Notes: generated by a model from the sequence alone, not told the origin. A stretch of 64,000 nt of DNA from an uncultured Myxococcales bacterium (GCA_903919145.1 CAIXGW010000033.1:33154-97153); one strand, 5' to 3'. Shown: positions 9,424-19,110, counted from the first letter of the stretch. Translations and numbers: made by a program.

Positions 9424-9788
9424 GAAATCTCTCCGTTCTGGATCGGGCGCCCCTTGACCGCTAGCTCCAAGGCCCGTGAGGCCTCTCTCTAGCGATACCA
9501 GCGGTGGAACCTTGCCCTGCCCTTGTGCAGGACCAACGGCCCCTTTCAGCCCTAAACGCCTTGCGGCGGGTAGTTATCGCACCTCAAAGCCGCTACTTTG
9601 CGACCTTTAGTGCTCAGGCGATGTGGCCCTGTCCAAATGGTTGCGCGCTGCCACATCCCGGCGCGCATCCTGCTGTGCTCTAGCCGGCGCTGCTGAACCT
9701 ACCCAGGCAGTCCTACCACCTGAATGTGCCCACAGCGCCTCTAGCCGTCTGACTCCAACCCGACCTGCGCAAAGCAGGACAAGAGGAT
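9424..9788. other. rpsK-rpsD spacer, no gene seen
   Basis: A 365-bp stretch between two genes that are nearly contiguous in most bacteria. Reading frames here look like chance frames and match no family I know. A short weak hairpin (CCTGC-GCAAA-GCAGG, plus-strand reading) lies next to the rpsK stop near 9768-9782. No convincing minus-strand promoter was found. Confidence 0.6.
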
Positions 9789-10196
9789 CTAGACGCGGCG
9801 GCGCTTGGGCGGCCGGCAGCCATTGTGCGGAATCGCCGTGACGTCGCGGATGGTGGTCACGCGCAGGCCAGCGTTGGCCAAAGCGCGCAGCGCGGCTTCG
9901 CGGCCCGTGCCCGGGCCCTTGACCAGCACCGAGACCGTCTTGACGCCGTGCTCTTGGGCGCGCTTGACCGCATCTTCGGCCGACATCTGCGCCGCAAACG
10001 GCGTCGACTTGCGCGAACCCTTGAAGCCACGGCGACCACACGACGACCAAGCCAGCGTGTTGCCGGCCACGTCGGTGACGGTGACGATGGTGTTGTTGAA
10101 CGTCGACGCGATGTGAACCACACCGGTCTGAACGTTCTTCTTGACGCGCTTCTTGGCGCGCGCGGCCGCGGCGGCCTTAGAGGGCTGGGTAGCCAT
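9789..10196 (-). CDS. rpsK: 30S ribosomal protein uS11
   Basis: Small-subunit platform protein. From the ATG at 10196 it has 135 residues with a Lys/Ala-rich N-terminus, then [32 protein letters not shown] and [15 protein letters not shown], ending in the expected C-terminus with [15 protein letters not shown] longer frame starts at 10271, but AGGAA lies upstream of the 10196 ATG and the extra residues do not resemble uS11. It is 235 bp after rpsM. Confidence 0.97.
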   Translation of the reverse strand: MATQPSKAAAAARAKKRVKKNVQTGVVHIASTFNNTIVTVTDVAGNTLAWSSCGRRGFKGSRKSTPFAAQMSAEDAVKRAQEHGVKTVSVLVKGPGTGREAALRALANAGLRVTTIRDVTAIPHNGCRPPKRRRV

Positions 10197-10394
10197 GCTG
10201 CTTTTCCTGTGGCTGGTGTGCCGTTGTCTACAAGGTCGGTCTGATGGCCAAGTCCTTCTGGCGGTGGGCATTGCGCCCTTGCCAGCTCGACCTCAGCCGC
10301 TTCATCCAGTTGCTGCTCTCCGGACCACGATGGCCAGGACCCTGGCAGCTGGAGCACCAAAACGTCTTACAAAGAGCTCGAAGCAGCCTTGCCA

Positions 10395-10417
10395 GGGAGG
10401 AGCGCGGAGCCCCTCCC
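10395..10417 (-). other. Stable hairpin in the rpsM-rpsK spacer
   Basis: In the transcript the arms GGGAGGGGC and GCTCCTCCC pair over 9 bp (one G-U) around a 5-nt loop, directly after the rpsM stop. No T-tract follows, so it is not a classical intrinsic terminator. It could be a processing, pausing or protein-binding element; the function is not shown by the sequence. Confidence 0.5.
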
Positions 10418-10431
10418 CAACAAGCCTGAGA

Positions 10432-10797
10432 CTACTTCTTCTTGATCGCCGTGCGCCGCGGACCTTTACGAGTCCGGGCGTTGGTGTGGGTGCGCTGACC
10501 GCGGACCGGAAGGCCCTTGCGGTGGCGCAGCCCGCGATAGCAACCCAGGTCCATCAATCGCTTGATGTCCAGCGCTACCTGGCGACGCAGATCGCCTTCC
10601 ACCTTGTACTGGGATTCCAGCACATCGCGGATGCGAACGACGTCCACTTCGGTAAGTTCGTCACTCTTGCGATCCACCGGCACGCCAGATTTGGCGCACA
10701 CCTCGGCTGCGACCTTGGGGCCTACGCCATAGATCGAACGAAGCGCAATCTCCATGCGCTTGTTGCGGGGCAGGTCGACACCTGCGATTCGGGCCAT
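10432..10797 (-). CDS. rpsM: 30S ribosomal protein uS13
   Basis: Small-subunit head protein contacting the P-site tRNA and bridging to the large subunit. All 121 residues fit: [20 protein letters not shown], the SIYGVG helix-hairpin-helix, [20 protein letters not shown] and the basic tail ending AIKKK. AGGAGAG precedes the ATG. It follows rpmJ by 64 bp, as at the head of the alpha operon. Confidence 0.98.
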   Translation of the reverse strand: MARIAGVDLPRNKRMEIALRSIYGVGPKVAAEVCAKSGVPVDRKSDELTEVDVVRIRDVLESQYKVEGDLRRQVALDIKRLMDLGCYRGLRHRKGLPVRGQRTHTNARTRKGPRRTAIKKK

Positions 10798-10861
10798 GGG
10801 TCTCTCCTACAGGGACAGGGATCGTGCGCACAGCGGCCAACCTGGGCCAGCCGCAACGCCC

Positions 10862-10975
10862 TTAACCTTGACGCTGCTTGTGCTTGGGGGTGTTGCAAAT
10901 GACGCGCACAATGCCGCGGCGCTTAACGACGCGGCACTGATCGCAAATCGGCTTGACGGAAGCGCGAACTTTCAT
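10862..10975 (-). CDS. rpmJ: 50S ribosomal protein bL36 (zinc-binding)
   Basis: The smallest large-subunit protein, 37 residues from the ATG at 10975. [17 protein letters not shown] and [13 protein letters not shown] are diagnostic; Cys11, Cys14, Cys27 and His32 form the zinc site of the C+ form. A longer reading from 11050 adds 25 residues unlike bL36 and was rejected. The position between infA and rpsM is the conserved one. Confidence 0.97.
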   Translation of the reverse strand: MKVRASVKPICDQCRVVKRRGIVRVICNTPKHKQRQG

Positions 10976-11091
10976 CGGAAATCCTATCAGTGTGCTGAAC
11001 ATCCGCCGACTTGCGCCAAGCGGGCCCCAGCGGGGCGCATTAGTATACACGTATCAGCAGCAGAAGGGAAGGGTCGCCGCGTCTCTCCGGC

Positions 11092-11310
11092 CTACTTGGC
11101 GCGGTAGGTGATGCGGCCTCGGGTCAAATCGTAGGGACTCAGGGCCACCTTGACCCGATCGCCCGGAAGAATGCGGATAAAGTGCATTCTCATCTTGCCG
11201 GAGACGTGCGCCAGTACTTTGTGGCCATTGTCCAACTGAACGCGAAACATCGCATTCGGCAATGGCTCTAGCACCGTCCCCTCTACCTCAATACAGTCGT
11301 CTTTCGACAT
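11092..11310 (-). CDS. infA: Translation initiation factor IF-1
   Basis: S1-fold protein that occupies the A site during initiation. From the ATG at 11310 it has 72 residues, [19 protein letters not shown] to GRITYRAK, the canonical length. AGGAGC precedes this ATG, while an upstream in-frame ATG at 11352 lacks both a ribosome binding site and homology. It is separated from adk by 264 bp; the methionine aminopeptidase gene often found between adk and infA is not there. Confidence 0.97.
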   Translation of the reverse strand: MSKDDCIEVEGTVLEPLPNAMFRVQLDNGHKVLAHVSGKMRMHFIRILPGDRVKVALSPYDLTRGRITYRAK

Positions 11311-11574
11311 CCGAGCTCCTGCCCGCGGACTACCCGCACCCCGTATTGACACGCACCTGCGCGCCCCGCGGAGCTGTTGGAGCCAACGCCGCGTCCGCGA
11401 GCGAAGGCAATTTCCCCTGCCTTTCAGCAGGTTGTGCCAGCGAAGCCTCTATTGGTCGCTTGCGCGATCGGGCCCTGCTGGGCCAGCCTTCCAAGGGCCA
11501 GCGCGTTCCCCTCTCCCAGACATGCTCTGACCAGGCCAACCCATAGGCCGCCTGTCCATCCCATGCCTGCCGCC

Positions 11575-12279
11575 CTACGCCTGCCCCAACGGGCCCTTTT
11601 CGTCGAGCAAAGGCACGCCATAGGCGCGCAGCACCGCGACGGCCGCCTTGAGCACGGCTTGAGGCGACTGATTGGCGTCTACCCGCTCGGTCACCGCGCC
11701 ATAGCGCGAGATCAGCGGCGAGGTCTGGGCCTCAAAGGTGGCCAAACGATGGCGAATCGTGGCCTCGTGATCGTCCGTGCGGTGAATCAAGGCGCTGCCA
11801 CAGCGGTCGCAGCACCCCTCTACCGTCGGTGGAGCGAATTCCACGTGGTGGCTGTTGCCGCACACCGGGCAGGTCCTGCGCCCCGACAGCCGCCGAACGA
11901 TCGCTTCGCCCGGCACGTCTAGGAACACCACCAAGTCCGGAGCCAAGCCTTCAGACTGCAGCGCATCGGCCTGGACCAACGTGCGCGGAAATCCGTCCAG
12001 CAGGAACCGTGGGCTGCCGTCAGGACTGCGGCAGTCCGGCTCTTGCACGCGCTCGGCTATCAGCTTGACCATTACCGCGTCGGGCACCAGCTGGCCCTGG
12101 TCCATAAAGACCTTGGCTGCCAAGCCCACCTCAGTTCCAGCCGTGGCGGCGGTGCGCAGCATGTCGCCAGTGGACAGGTGCGTCAGCCCAAAGCGATCTA
12201 CCAGACCCTTGGCCACGGTGCCTTTGCCTGCACCAGGGGCGCCCACCAGAATCAGCTTTTGCGCAATGCGGCTACTCAC
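11575..12279 (-). CDS. adk: Adenylate kinase, zinc-LID form
   Basis: Converts ATP + AMP to 2 ADP in the cytoplasm. The 234 residues show the P-loop GAPGAGKGT (13-21), the AMP-site motif STGDMLR, DGFPRT and a LID domain with Cys137, Cys140, Cys157 and Cys160 placed to bind a structural metal. The start is a GTG preceded by GAGGTAGG, 14 bp after the secY stop, so the two are probably co-translated. The C-terminal tail is slightly longer than the common 215 residues. Confidence 0.95.
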   Translation of the reverse strand: MSSRIAQKLILVGAPGAGKGTVAKGLVDRFGLTHLSTGDMLRTAATAGTEVGLAAKVFMDQGQLVPDAVMVKLIAERVQEPDCRSPDGSPRFLLDGFPRTLVQADALQSEGLAPDLVVFLDVPGEAIVRRLSGRRTCPVCGNSHHVEFAPPTVEGCCDRCGSALIHRTDDHEATIRHRLATFEAQTSPLISRYGAVTERVDANQSPQAVLKAAVAVLRAYGVPLLDEKGPLGQA

Positions 12280-12293
12280 AGCCTACCTCGACC

Positions 12294-13622
12294 CTAGACT
12301 TCATCGCGCCGACCGCGCATTCGGGGGCCACGGTCACCACCAAAGCCCTCATAGGAGCGCGTGATTAGGTGACTTTCAATCTGCCGCGCCGTGTCCATGG
12401 CTACGCCCACCACAATCAGCAGAGACGTGCCACCAAAGTAGAACGGCACATTGAAGCTGGTCTGCAGCATGGCCGGCAGCACGCAGACAGCGCTCATGTA
12501 GACGGCGCCGCCAAACGTGATGCGAGACAACACCTTGTCGATGTAGTCGGCGGTCTTCTGCCCTGCGCGAATGCCAGGCACAAAGCCGCCACCCTTCTTG
12601 AGGTTGTCCGCCACGTCCACCGAGTTGAAAGTCACAGCGGTGTAGAAGTAGGCAAAGAACACAATGAGCAGGACGTAGACCGTGTTGTACAACAGATGTC
12701 CCGGCGACAGCTTGTTGACCGCGTCGGTCAGCCAAGTGTTGGTGGGAAAGAAGTTAGCCAGCGTCGCCGGAAACATCAGAATCGACGAGGCGAAGATCGG
12801 CGGAATGACGCCCGCGCTATTCACCTTGAGCGGCAAGTAGCTATTGGCGCCCTGAATCACCTGGCGGCCAATCACCCGCTTGGCGTACTGCACCAAGATA
12901 CGCCGCTGGGCGCTCTCAAACAGCACGATGACGGCCGTGACCACCACCACCAGCAGACCAATGAAGATCAGCACCGGAATGGCGATCTGCCCGCTCTTGA
13001 CCAGCTCAAAGGTCTGGTTGAGCGCCGACGGCAAGCCCGCGACGATGCCGCCAAAGATGATGAGCGAGATCCCGTTGCCGATGCCGCGCTCGGTAATCTG
13101 CTCTCCCAGCCACATAATGAACACGGTGCCGGTCGTCAGCGACAGCACGCACAGGATCCGAAAACCCCAGCCGCTGTGCATCACTGCACCGCCCAAGGCC
13201 TGAGAGTTGATGCTCTCTAGCCAGACGGCCAGCGCCGTTCCTTGGATGAGCGACAGCATCACGGTGCCATAGCGGGTCCACTGGTTGATCTTGCGCCGAC
13301 CCGCTTCCCCTTCTTTGTTGAGCCGCTCCACCGCCGGGACAACCACGGTGAGGAGCTGCAAAATAATCGAGGAGGAGATGTAGGGCATGATGCCCAGGGC
13401 AAAAATCGAGATGTTCTGCAGGGCTCCGCCTGAGAACAGATCGACCAGGCCCAGCAATCCGCCACCACCCTTGGTGTCCATGTAGTCGGCCATGACCTGG
13501 CGATCAACGCCCGGCACGGTGACAAAGACACCAATTCGATAGACGGCCAGCATCAGTGCGGAAAACAAAATCCGCGACTTCAGCTCTGGAACCCGTGCGA
13601 TGTTGGCGATGACATTCGCCAC
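12294..13622 (-). CDS. secY: Protein translocase subunit SecY
   Basis: Central channel of the Sec translocon in the inner membrane. The 442 residues give the expected ten hydrophobic helices; recognisable blocks are [58 protein letters not shown] and, near the end, [17 protein letters not shown]. The initiation codon is a GTG with GGAGG 6 nt upstream. It follows rplO and precedes adk as in the classical spc operon. Confidence 0.97.
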   Translation of the reverse strand: MANVIANIARVPELKSRILFSALMLAVYRIGVFVTVPGVDRQVMADYMDTKGGGGLLGLVDLFSGGALQNISIFALGIMPYISSSIILQLLTVVVPAVERLNKEGEAGRRKINQWTRYGTVMLSLIQGTALAVWLESINSQALGGAVMHSGWGFRILCVLSLTTGTVFIMWLGEQITERGIGNGISLIIFGGIVAGLPSALNQTFELVKSGQIAIPVLIFIGLLVVVVTAVIVLFESAQRRILVQYAKRVIGRQVIQGANSYLPLKVNSAGVIPPIFASSILMFPATLANFFPTNTWLTDAVNKLSPGHLLYNTVYVLLIVFFAYFYTAVTFNSVDVADNLKKGGGFVPGIRAGQKTADYIDKVLSRITFGGAVYMSAVCVLPAMLQTSFNVPFYFGGTSLLIVVGVAMDTARQIESHLITRSYEGFGGDRGPRMRGRRDEV

Positions 13623-13773
13623 GTGCTACCTCCGAGCCAATCGGCACCGGGGCCGCAGCCAAACTGGCTGGGTACCCCTCTGCCCGAGCACAGCTCAAAC
13701 CCCGGGGCCGGAGCCCCAAGGTGCTGCCATCTGTCCAGCGCCACAACAGCGCCGTTCCGAGACAGCGCGCGAA

Positions 13774-14223
13774 TTACGCCTTGGACGATTCGGTCGAACC
13801 GCCAGCGGCCGCGATCTTGTCTTGGGCCGACTGGCTGAACTTGTCAGCCACCACGGTCAGCGCGCGATCCAGATCGCCGTCACCCAGGATCTTGACGCCG
13901 TCCCAGCGACCCTTGACCAAGCCAAACGCGCGAAGCGCCTGCTCTGTCACGCGGGTACCGGGCTCGAACACCACCAGATCGCCCACGTTGACCGAGGCGT
14001 AGTGGGTGCGAAAGATATTGGTGAAGCCGATCTTGGGCATGCGGCGCTGCAGCGGCATCTGGCCGCCTTCAAAGCCGGTACCCAGGTCGGGGCTCTTGCG
14101 GGCCTTCTGGCCTTTGTGACCGCGACCGGAGGTCTTGCCCAGACCAGAACCCACGCCACGACCGACGCGCTTGGGCGACTTATTGGCACCGCGGGGCGCC
14201 TTGAGCTGGCTCAACTCGTTCAT
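13774..14223 (-). CDS. rplO: 50S ribosomal protein uL15
   Basis: Large-subunit assembly protein, 149 residues. The Gly-rich N-terminal RNA-binding part (RVGRGVGSGLGKTSGRGHKG and FEGGQMPLQRRMPKIGF) is clear; the C-terminal globular half follows. The ATG lies 386 bp from rpsE; rpmD, normally between them, is absent. A good promoter in that spacer (14552-14580) would make rplO the first gene of its own transcript with a leader of about 320 nt. Confidence 0.97.
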   Translation of the reverse strand: MNELSQLKAPRGANKSPKRVGRGVGSGLGKTSGRGHKGQKARKSPDLGTGFEGGQMPLQRRMPKIGFTNIFRTHYASVNVGDLVVFEPGTRVTEQALRAFGLVKGRWDGVKILGDGDLDRALTVVADKFSQSAQDKIAAAGGSTESSKA

Positions 14224-14609
14224 CTTCGGCTCCTGCGTGTCGCGAACCTAGGTCCCGACAGCACGTCTTGTATTGCTCTGGGTCGGCAGGCCAGGGGCCT
14301 CCGCCTTGTTCTTTGAGCACTTGCCCTAATTCTCCGCTGCCCCAACACGACCCTGGCGCGGCTGCCCATGCAGCAGCTGCGCGCGTTGCCTGACCTACCT
14401 GCCTGCAAACCGGCCCGGCGACTGCGCCCCTTTGGGGGAGCGAAGCCGCACAGGCTAGTCGTGAGGCAGTGCCTGCACCGCCGAAGGCTCGCCTGGGTCC
14501 CACTGCGCGCTGAGGCGAGCGGTGGGGTCAGACGGTGCCGCCGGGGGCAGTAGTATAGGCGCAAGGCCGCAGCGTGGCAACCTGGCCGCGCTTCAAGTCA
14601 ACCCGCGAT
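14224..14609. other. rpsE-rplO spacer where rpmD is usually found
   Basis: 386 bp without a recognisable gene. Both minus-strand frames were read and neither resembles bL30/uL30, which is about 60 residues with an early GRPxxQRxTLxxLGL block. The spacer instead holds the sigma70-type promoter at 14552-14580 and a long presumptive leader ahead of rplO. Confidence 0.65.
14552..14580 (-). promoter_or_regulatory. Sigma70-type promoter ahead of rplO-secY-adk
   Basis: Minus-strand TTGCCA (14580-14575) and TATACT (14557-14552) are separated by exactly 17 bp; each hexamer matches consensus at 5 of 6 positions. Predicted start of transcription is near 14545, about 320 nt upstream of the rplO ATG. It lies in the gap left by the missing rpmD. 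Confidence 0.65.
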
Positions 14610-15164
14610 TCAACCGCGGATTTCCTCAACTGGCTTGCCGCGGCGCCCAGCATAGTCGCTGGCCGTGCGCAGTTGCTTGAGCGCGTCGACGACGGCCCGC
14701 ACCACGTTGTGCGGGTTGTTGCTGCCGATGCACTTGGTCACTACGTCGCGCACACCCGCCTGCTCCAACACGGCGCGCACCGGGCCACCGGCGATAACGC
14801 CAGTACCCTTGCCAGCCGGCTTGAGCAGAACTTCGCCAGCGCCATAGTGGCCCAGGGCGTCGTGGGGGATGGTGCCCTTGACCAGCGGAACGTTGAACAT
14901 GGCCTTCTTGGCCTGCTCGGTGCCCTTGCGGATCGCTTCCGGTACTTCGGAGGCCTTGCCCATGCCGACGCCCACGCCGCCCTTGCCGTCGCCGACCACA
15001 ATCAGCGCCGAGAAGGAAAAGCGCCGGCCGCCCTTGACGACCTTGGCAGTGCGGTTGACGGCGATGGTGGCGCTGCCAAACTCGTCGCGATCGGCCTCTC
15101 TGGGCTCGCGGCGGGGTGGACGGGGCTCGCGCGAAGAGCGGTTCTGGTTGGTGTTTTCAGCCAT
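14610..15164 (-). CDS. rpsE: 30S ribosomal protein uS5
   Basis: Small-subunit protein at the mRNA entry and decoding region. The 184 residues have a charged 30-residue N-terminal extension (Arg/Pro/Glu-rich), then [40 protein letters not shown] and a C-terminal half with [14 protein letters not shown] and the block [15 protein letters not shown]. It starts 6 bp after the rplR stop, the tightest junction in this part of the cluster apart from rplP-rpmC. Confidence 0.97.
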   Translation of the reverse strand: MAENTNQNRSSREPRPPRREPREADRDEFGSATIAVNRTAKVVKGGRRFSFSALIVVGDGKGGVGVGMGKASEVPEAIRKGTEQAKKAMFNVPLVKGTIPHDALGHYGAGEVLLKPAGKGTGVIAGGPVRAVLEQAGVRDVVTKCIGSNNPHNVVRAVVDALKQLRTASDYAGRRGKPVEEIRG

Positions 15165-15170
15165 GGTGGA

Positions 15171-15560
15171 TTATTCCTCGCTCGCGCCGGTGTGGCCTTC
15201 TTTGCTCAACAGACCCAACTCGTGGGCAGCCTCAGACACCGCAGCGATCCGACCTGTGTAGCGGAAGCCGTTGCGGTCAAAGACCAGCTTGGTGATGCCT
15301 TTGGCCAGGGCGCGCTCAGCAGCGAGCTTGCCCACGGCGCGGGCCAGGTCGCTCTTGGTGCCTTCCACGGCCTTGACCGCACTGTCCAGGGTCGAAGCCG
15401 CGGCCAGGGTGGTCCCAGACTCGTCGTCGATGACCTGAACGTAGATGTGCTTGGCCGACCGGAACACCGACATGCGCGGACGCTCGGCGGTGCCCTTGAG
15501 GCGGTAGCGCTGGCGTACCTTGCGGTGCTCGCGCGGATCGTCGTACTTCTTGACCAACAT
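15171..15560 (-). CDS. rplR: 50S ribosomal protein uL18
   Basis: 5S rRNA-binding protein of the central protuberance. The 129 residues show [38 protein letters not shown] and [16 protein letters not shown], standard uL18 blocks. GAGGAA precedes the ATG. The C-terminus runs about ten residues beyond the usual end, into an acidic tail (GHTGASEE). Confidence 0.97.
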   Translation of the reverse strand: MLVKKYDDPREHRKVRQRYRLKGTAERPRMSVFRSAKHIYVQVIDDESGTTLAAASTLDSAVKAVEGTKSDLARAVGKLAAERALAKGITKLVFDRNGFRYTGRIAAVSEAAHELGLLSKEGHTGASEE

Positions 15561-15665
15561 GATGTTTCCTCAGCAGGATCAGCCTTCGTTCGAAGCGGCG
15601 CGGGGGGCAGCTCCCACGCCGGACCTGTGTCGCTGATCCAAGCAGCTCCCAGGACAACCCGGGGA

Positions 15666-16256
15666 TTACTTCTTCTTGCCGCCCTTGCCACCAGACTTGC
15701 CGGCCTTCTGCCGAACTTTCTCGTTGGTGTAGCGAATGCCCTTGCCCTTGTACGGCTCGGGTGCCCGCAGGCCGCGCAGCGTCGCCGCCGCCTGGCCCAA
15801 CACTTCCTTGTCGGTCGAGGTCAGCTCAATGTGCGTGCCTTTGTCGACCTTGCAGCTCACGCCGGCCGGCAACGCGAAGTTGACCGGATGCGAGAAGCCA
15901 ATGGCCAGCTTGATGGCCTGGCCGATCAGCTCGACCTTGAAGCCGACGCCGATGACGTCCAGCTCGCGCTTGTAGCCCTGCGAAACGCCCACCACCATGT
16001 TGCGCAGCAGGTTGCGGCCGAGGCCGTGCAACGCTTTGCCGGAGCGGGTGTTGTCCATGGGGTGGACCACAATCTGGCCGCTTTGCTGCTCAAAAGTCAC
16101 ACCCTTGAAGGTGCGCTCGAGCTTGCCCAGCGGGCCCTGGACGACGACCACATCGCCCTGAATGGTCACGGTGACCTTGGCCGGCAGCTCCACCGGGGCC
16201 TTGCCAACGCGCGAAAGAACGATCTTGTTGCCAACGGTGTTTTCGGTATCCGACAT
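15666..16256 (-). CDS. rplF: 50S ribosomal protein uL6
   Basis: Large-subunit protein near the factor-binding site. The 196 residues include VGKAPVELPAKVTVTIQGDV, GPLGKLERTF, a central LLRNMVVGVSQGYKRELDV block and EPYKGKGIRYTNEKVRQKAG, followed by a Lys/Gly-rich tail that makes it longer than the usual 178 or so. GGGAG precedes the ATG. Order rpsH-rplF-rplR is conserved. Confidence 0.97.
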   Translation of the reverse strand: MSDTENTVGNKIVLSRVGKAPVELPAKVTVTIQGDVVVVQGPLGKLERTFKGVTFEQQSGQIVVHPMDNTRSGKALHGLGRNLLRNMVVGVSQGYKRELDVIGVGFKVELIGQAIKLAIGFSHPVNFALPAGVSCKVDKGTHIELTSTDKEVLGQAAATLRGLRAPEPYKGKGIRYTNEKVRQKAGKSGGKGGKKK

Positions 16257-16413
16257 ATCAACTCCCTACCCCTATGGCACTAGCAGATCCTGGTGATCTG
16301 CCGTGGTCGGCTGGTGGATCTGCCCATGCCCGAAGGTCAGGGCGCTGTGTTGGCGCAGGTTGCCCTGCGGCAGGCCGACTCAAGCGAACCGACCCGCTGC
16401 AACAGGCTCGCTC

Positions 16414-16812
16414 TTACCAGATGGTGCAGAGCAGCTCGCCGCCGACGTTGGCCTTGCGGGCCTTGGCCCCGGTCATCACGCCACCGGACGTCGACAAAAT
16501 GGCGATGCCCATGCCGTTCTTGACGCGCGGAATCTCATCCACGCCCACATAGCGACGCTGGCCGGGACGCGACTCACGGCGCAAGCCGCCAATGGCGTTG
16601 GAGCGGTCGGCGCAGTAGCGCAGGGTCAGAACGAGGGTGCCCTGCACCTCGCCCTCTTCTTCGGTCACTTCGGTCACATAGCCTTCCTCTTTGAGGATGC
16701 TGGCGATCGAGCGGATCGAGTTGGAGACCGGGACCTTGACCGCAGCGTGGCGGGCGAGGATGGCGTTGCGAATGCGGGCGAGGAAATCCGAGATCGGATC
16801 AGAAGTCGGCAT
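16414..16812 (-). CDS. rpsH: 30S ribosomal protein uS8
   Basis: Primary 16S rRNA-binding protein; in E. coli the translational repressor of the spc operon. The 132 residues include DPISDFLARIRNAILARH, SILKEEGYVTEV and the C-terminal signature STSGGVMTGAKARKANVGGE followed by LLCTIW. The ribosome binding site is weak (GAGTACGCC). No S8-operator-like hairpin was identified near rplE. Confidence 0.97.
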   Translation of the reverse strand: MPTSDPISDFLARIRNAILARHAAVKVPVSNSIRSIASILKEEGYVTEVTEEEGEVQGTLVLTLRYCADRSNAIGGLRRESRPGQRRYVGVDEIPRVKNGMGIAILSTSGGVMTGAKARKANVGGELLCTIW

Positions 16813-16890
16813 GGCGTACTCGTATGGGCGCTTTGGGCGCTCGCGAAATCAAAGGTTCGATCAAATCAGCAGCAGGCAACCGCCGCTCGA

Positions 16891-17076
16891 CTACCAAGAA
16901 GCCTTGGTCACGCCCGGCAGCTCGCCCCGCACCGCCAACTGGCGGAAGCAGATGCGGCACAGCGCAAACTTGCGCATGAACGCCTTGGGGCGGCCGCAGC
17001 GCTCGCAGCGGCTGTGCGCGCGGGTCGAGAACTTGGGCGTGAGCTTGGAAGCGACGATCTTGGAAGTCTTGGCCAT
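16891..17076 (-). CDS. rpsN: 30S ribosomal protein uS14, short zinc-binding type
   Basis: Small-subunit head protein. At 61 residues this is the short type Z form, with Cys24, Cys27, Cys40 and Cys43 in a CxxC-CxxC zinc ribbon ([20 protein letters not shown]). The C-terminus [11 protein letters not shown] is diagnostic. AAGG precedes the ATG. It lies between rplE and rpsH as in the classical spc order. Confidence 0.98.
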   Translation of the reverse strand: MAKTSKIVASKLTPKFSTRAHSRCERCGRPKAFMRKFALCRICFRQLAVRGELPGVTKASW

Positions 17077-17145
17077 GGTAAACCTTGCTGTTGCTTTGGG
17101 AAGCGTGCCGCGGCGCGGCGTCGGAATCCTACATCCAGAGGGACG

Positions 17146-17688
17146 TTACTTGCGGAACGGCATGCCCAGCGCGGCCAAAAGGGCGCGGCTCTCGTCGTCG
17201 TTCGCAGCGGTGGTCACCAGGGTGATATTCATCCCGCGGACCTTGTCGACCTGGTCGTAGTTGATTTCCGGGAAGATGATCTGCTCGCGCAGGCCCATCG
17301 TAAAGTTGCCCCGGCCATCAAACCCCTTGGGGCTGACGCCGCGGAAGTCGCGGACGCGCGGCAGGGCGGTCGACACCAAGCGATCCAGGAACTCCCACAT
17401 GCGGTCGCGGCGCAGCGTGACTTTGGCGCCAATCGCCTGACCCTCGCGCAACTTGAAGTTGGCGATGGACTTGCGGGCGCGAGTCACTACCGGCTTCTGA
17501 CCGCTGATGGCGGCCAGCTGCTCGACAGCCTTGTCGATGATCTTGGGGTTCTGAGTCGCTTCACCCAGACCAAAGTTGATCACAATCTTCTGCAGGCGCG
17601 GCACTTGCATCGCGTTGCTGAAGGCGAAATCTTTGGTCAGTTGGGCAATGATGTCGTTCTTGTACTTGTCTGCCAGACGTGCGGCCAT
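17146..17688 (-). CDS. rplE: 50S ribosomal protein uL5
   Basis: 5S rRNA-binding protein of the central protuberance. The 180 residues show [54 protein letters not shown] and the block [19 protein letters not shown]. Length and order fit the family. It is 238 bp after rplX, wider than usual. Confidence 0.98.
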   Translation of the reverse strand: MAARLADKYKNDIIAQLTKDFAFSNAMQVPRLQKIVINFGLGEATQNPKIIDKAVEQLAAISGQKPVVTRARKSIANFKLREGQAIGAKVTLRRDRMWEFLDRLVSTALPRVRDFRGVSPKGFDGRGNFTMGLREQIIFPEINYDQVDKVRGMNITLVTTAANDDESRALLAALGMPFRK

Positions 17689-17926
17689 CTTATTGTCCCG
17701 CGCTGGTGGGCGCGGCTCCCTTGTCTGCCGAGTGCCGCGGGTTTAGCGCGGGCTCCTTGCGGCTGGTCGAGCGGCGAACTCAGGCCAGCTATTCCCGCTC
17801 CGGTAAGGAACGGGGTGACACCCTGGAGGCAGCGAGACCCTTGCAGGTCCCGGGGCATCGCTTGTTCCAGCCTGCGCCGACCCACCTGGCCGACGTCTGA
17901 CGCACTGGGCAGGCGCCTCGCGATCC

Positions 17927-18256
17927 CTAGATGGGATCGAGTACTTCGCCGGTCTTGTGAACGACGCGAACCTTCTTGGGTCCATCGGCAGTCTCTACTG
18001 TCTTGAAGCCCACGCGCACAGGCTTGCCGGTGGTCGGGCTGACGATGCCGACGTTGCTGATGTGCAACGGCGCCTCGCGCTCCTTGATCCCCGACTCCTC
18101 GCCCTGGCGCTTGGCCTTGACGTGGCGCTTGACCAGGTTGGTCTTCTCGACGATTACCTTCTCGCCATCATCGACGACGCGCAGCACTTTGCCCGTCTTG
18201 CCCCGGTCCTTGCCGGCCAGCACCGCCACCGTGTCGCCTTTGCGAATCTTGCGCAT
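17927..18256 (-). CDS. rplX: 50S ribosomal protein uL24
   Basis: Assembly-initiator protein located at the tunnel exit. The 109 residues begin MRKIRKGDTVAVLAGKDRGK (KOW motif) and continue with VEKTNLVKRHVKAKRQGEES and a HISNVGIVSPTTGKPVRVG block. Position after rplN is conserved. The C-terminal KTGEVLDPI is typical. Confidence 0.97.
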   Translation of the reverse strand: MRKIRKGDTVAVLAGKDRGKTGKVLRVVDDGEKVIVEKTNLVKRHVKAKRQGEESGIKEREAPLHISNVGIVSPTTGKPVRVGFKTVETADGPKKVRVVHKTGEVLDPI

Positions 18257-18367
18257 GGGTCACCCGTCCTGTCTTTCTACTTCGCTACCGCTGCGACCTG
18301 GGCCGCTGCGGAGGGTCTTCGTCCCGTACACGGCGCGATTTACACTTGCGCCATGAACACTTCTGCG

Positions 18368-18736
18368 TCACAGCACTTCTGGCGCCAGCGACACGATCTT
18401 GGTGAAGCGCTTGCCGCGCAGCTCGCGGGCCACGGGCCCGAAGATGCGCGTACCCACAGGCTCTTTCTGGTTGTTGATCACGACTGCGGCGTTGCCATCA
18501 AACTTGATGTACGAGCCGTCTTCGCGCCCAACTTCCTTGGCCGTGCGGACGATCACCGCCTTGACCACGTCGCCCTTCTTCACCTTGGACTTGGGCAGCG
18601 CCTCGCGCACCGAGCAGACGATAACGTCGCCCAAAGACGCGTACTTGCGCTTGCTGCCGCCGAGCACCTTGATGCAGCGCAGCTGCTTGGCGCCCGAGTT
18701 GTCCGCCACCGACAGGTAGGTTTCCTGCTGGATCAT
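18368..18736 (-). CDS. rplN: 50S ribosomal protein uL14
   Basis: Large-subunit protein at the inter-subunit interface. The 122 residues include [37 protein letters not shown] and [28 protein letters not shown] precedes the ATG. It is separated from rpsQ by 374 bp containing a candidate promoter (19068-19096), the same junction where the E. coli spc promoter lies. Confidence 0.98.
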   Translation of the reverse strand: MIQQETYLSVADNSGAKQLRCIKVLGGSKRKYASLGDVIVCSVREALPKSKVKKGDVVKAVIVRTAKEVGREDGSYIKFDGNAAVVINNQKEPVGTRIFGPVARELRGKRFTKIVSLAPEVL

Positions 18737-19110
18737 CGTGATTCTCCCCGGCTCTCATCAGAGCCTTGTGCTTGCCTGGCCCAGCTCGGTGGCGAGCCAA
18801 CTGCCGTTGCGGCGCTGCCAAACAGGCGGCGCCACCTTGGTCTGGGGCGGTGCGGACCCGCTGCCCTGCTTTCCCAACGGGTCGTTCAACGCGCCTTAGC
18901 AGCATCTCGACCCACTAGAAGAGCTTTGCCTTTTGCAGGCTTATCCTGCTCCAGACCGCTCGTATGTCCCCATCGCGCAAAGCGCTGGGGTTGCCCGTCG
19001 GCGACAGCACAGGCTGCCCCCGGCGCGGCACGCCCCGGAACCCGACCAGCGGGAACCGGGGCGCAGCATTGTACACGGACTCAGCCCGATTGGAAAGCCT
19101 GATCTGACGA
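18737..19110. other. rpsQ-rplN spacer, contains a candidate spc-type promoter
   Basis: 374 bp without a recognisable gene. Apart from the promoter-like pair at 19068-19096, minus-strand reading shows only G/C-rich sequence with short imperfect inverted repeats. Transcription from that promoter would give rplN a leader of roughly 325 nt. Confidence 0.6.
19068..19096 (-). promoter_or_regulatory. Sigma70-type promoter upstream of rplN
   Basis: Minus-strand TTTCCA (19096-19091) and TACAAT (19073-19068) with a 17-bp spacer; matches to consensus are 4/6 and 5/6. It sits just after the rpsQ stop and would start the rplN-rplX-rplE-... transcript. E. coli has its spc promoter between the same two genes. 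Confidence 0.5.

Noticed and set aside
14220..14564. Minus-strand frames in the rpsE-rplO spacer considered as rpmD
   Set aside because: Neither frame shows the conserved uL30 N-terminal block or length of about 60 residues; the sequence is Arg/Ser/Cys-rich chance translation.
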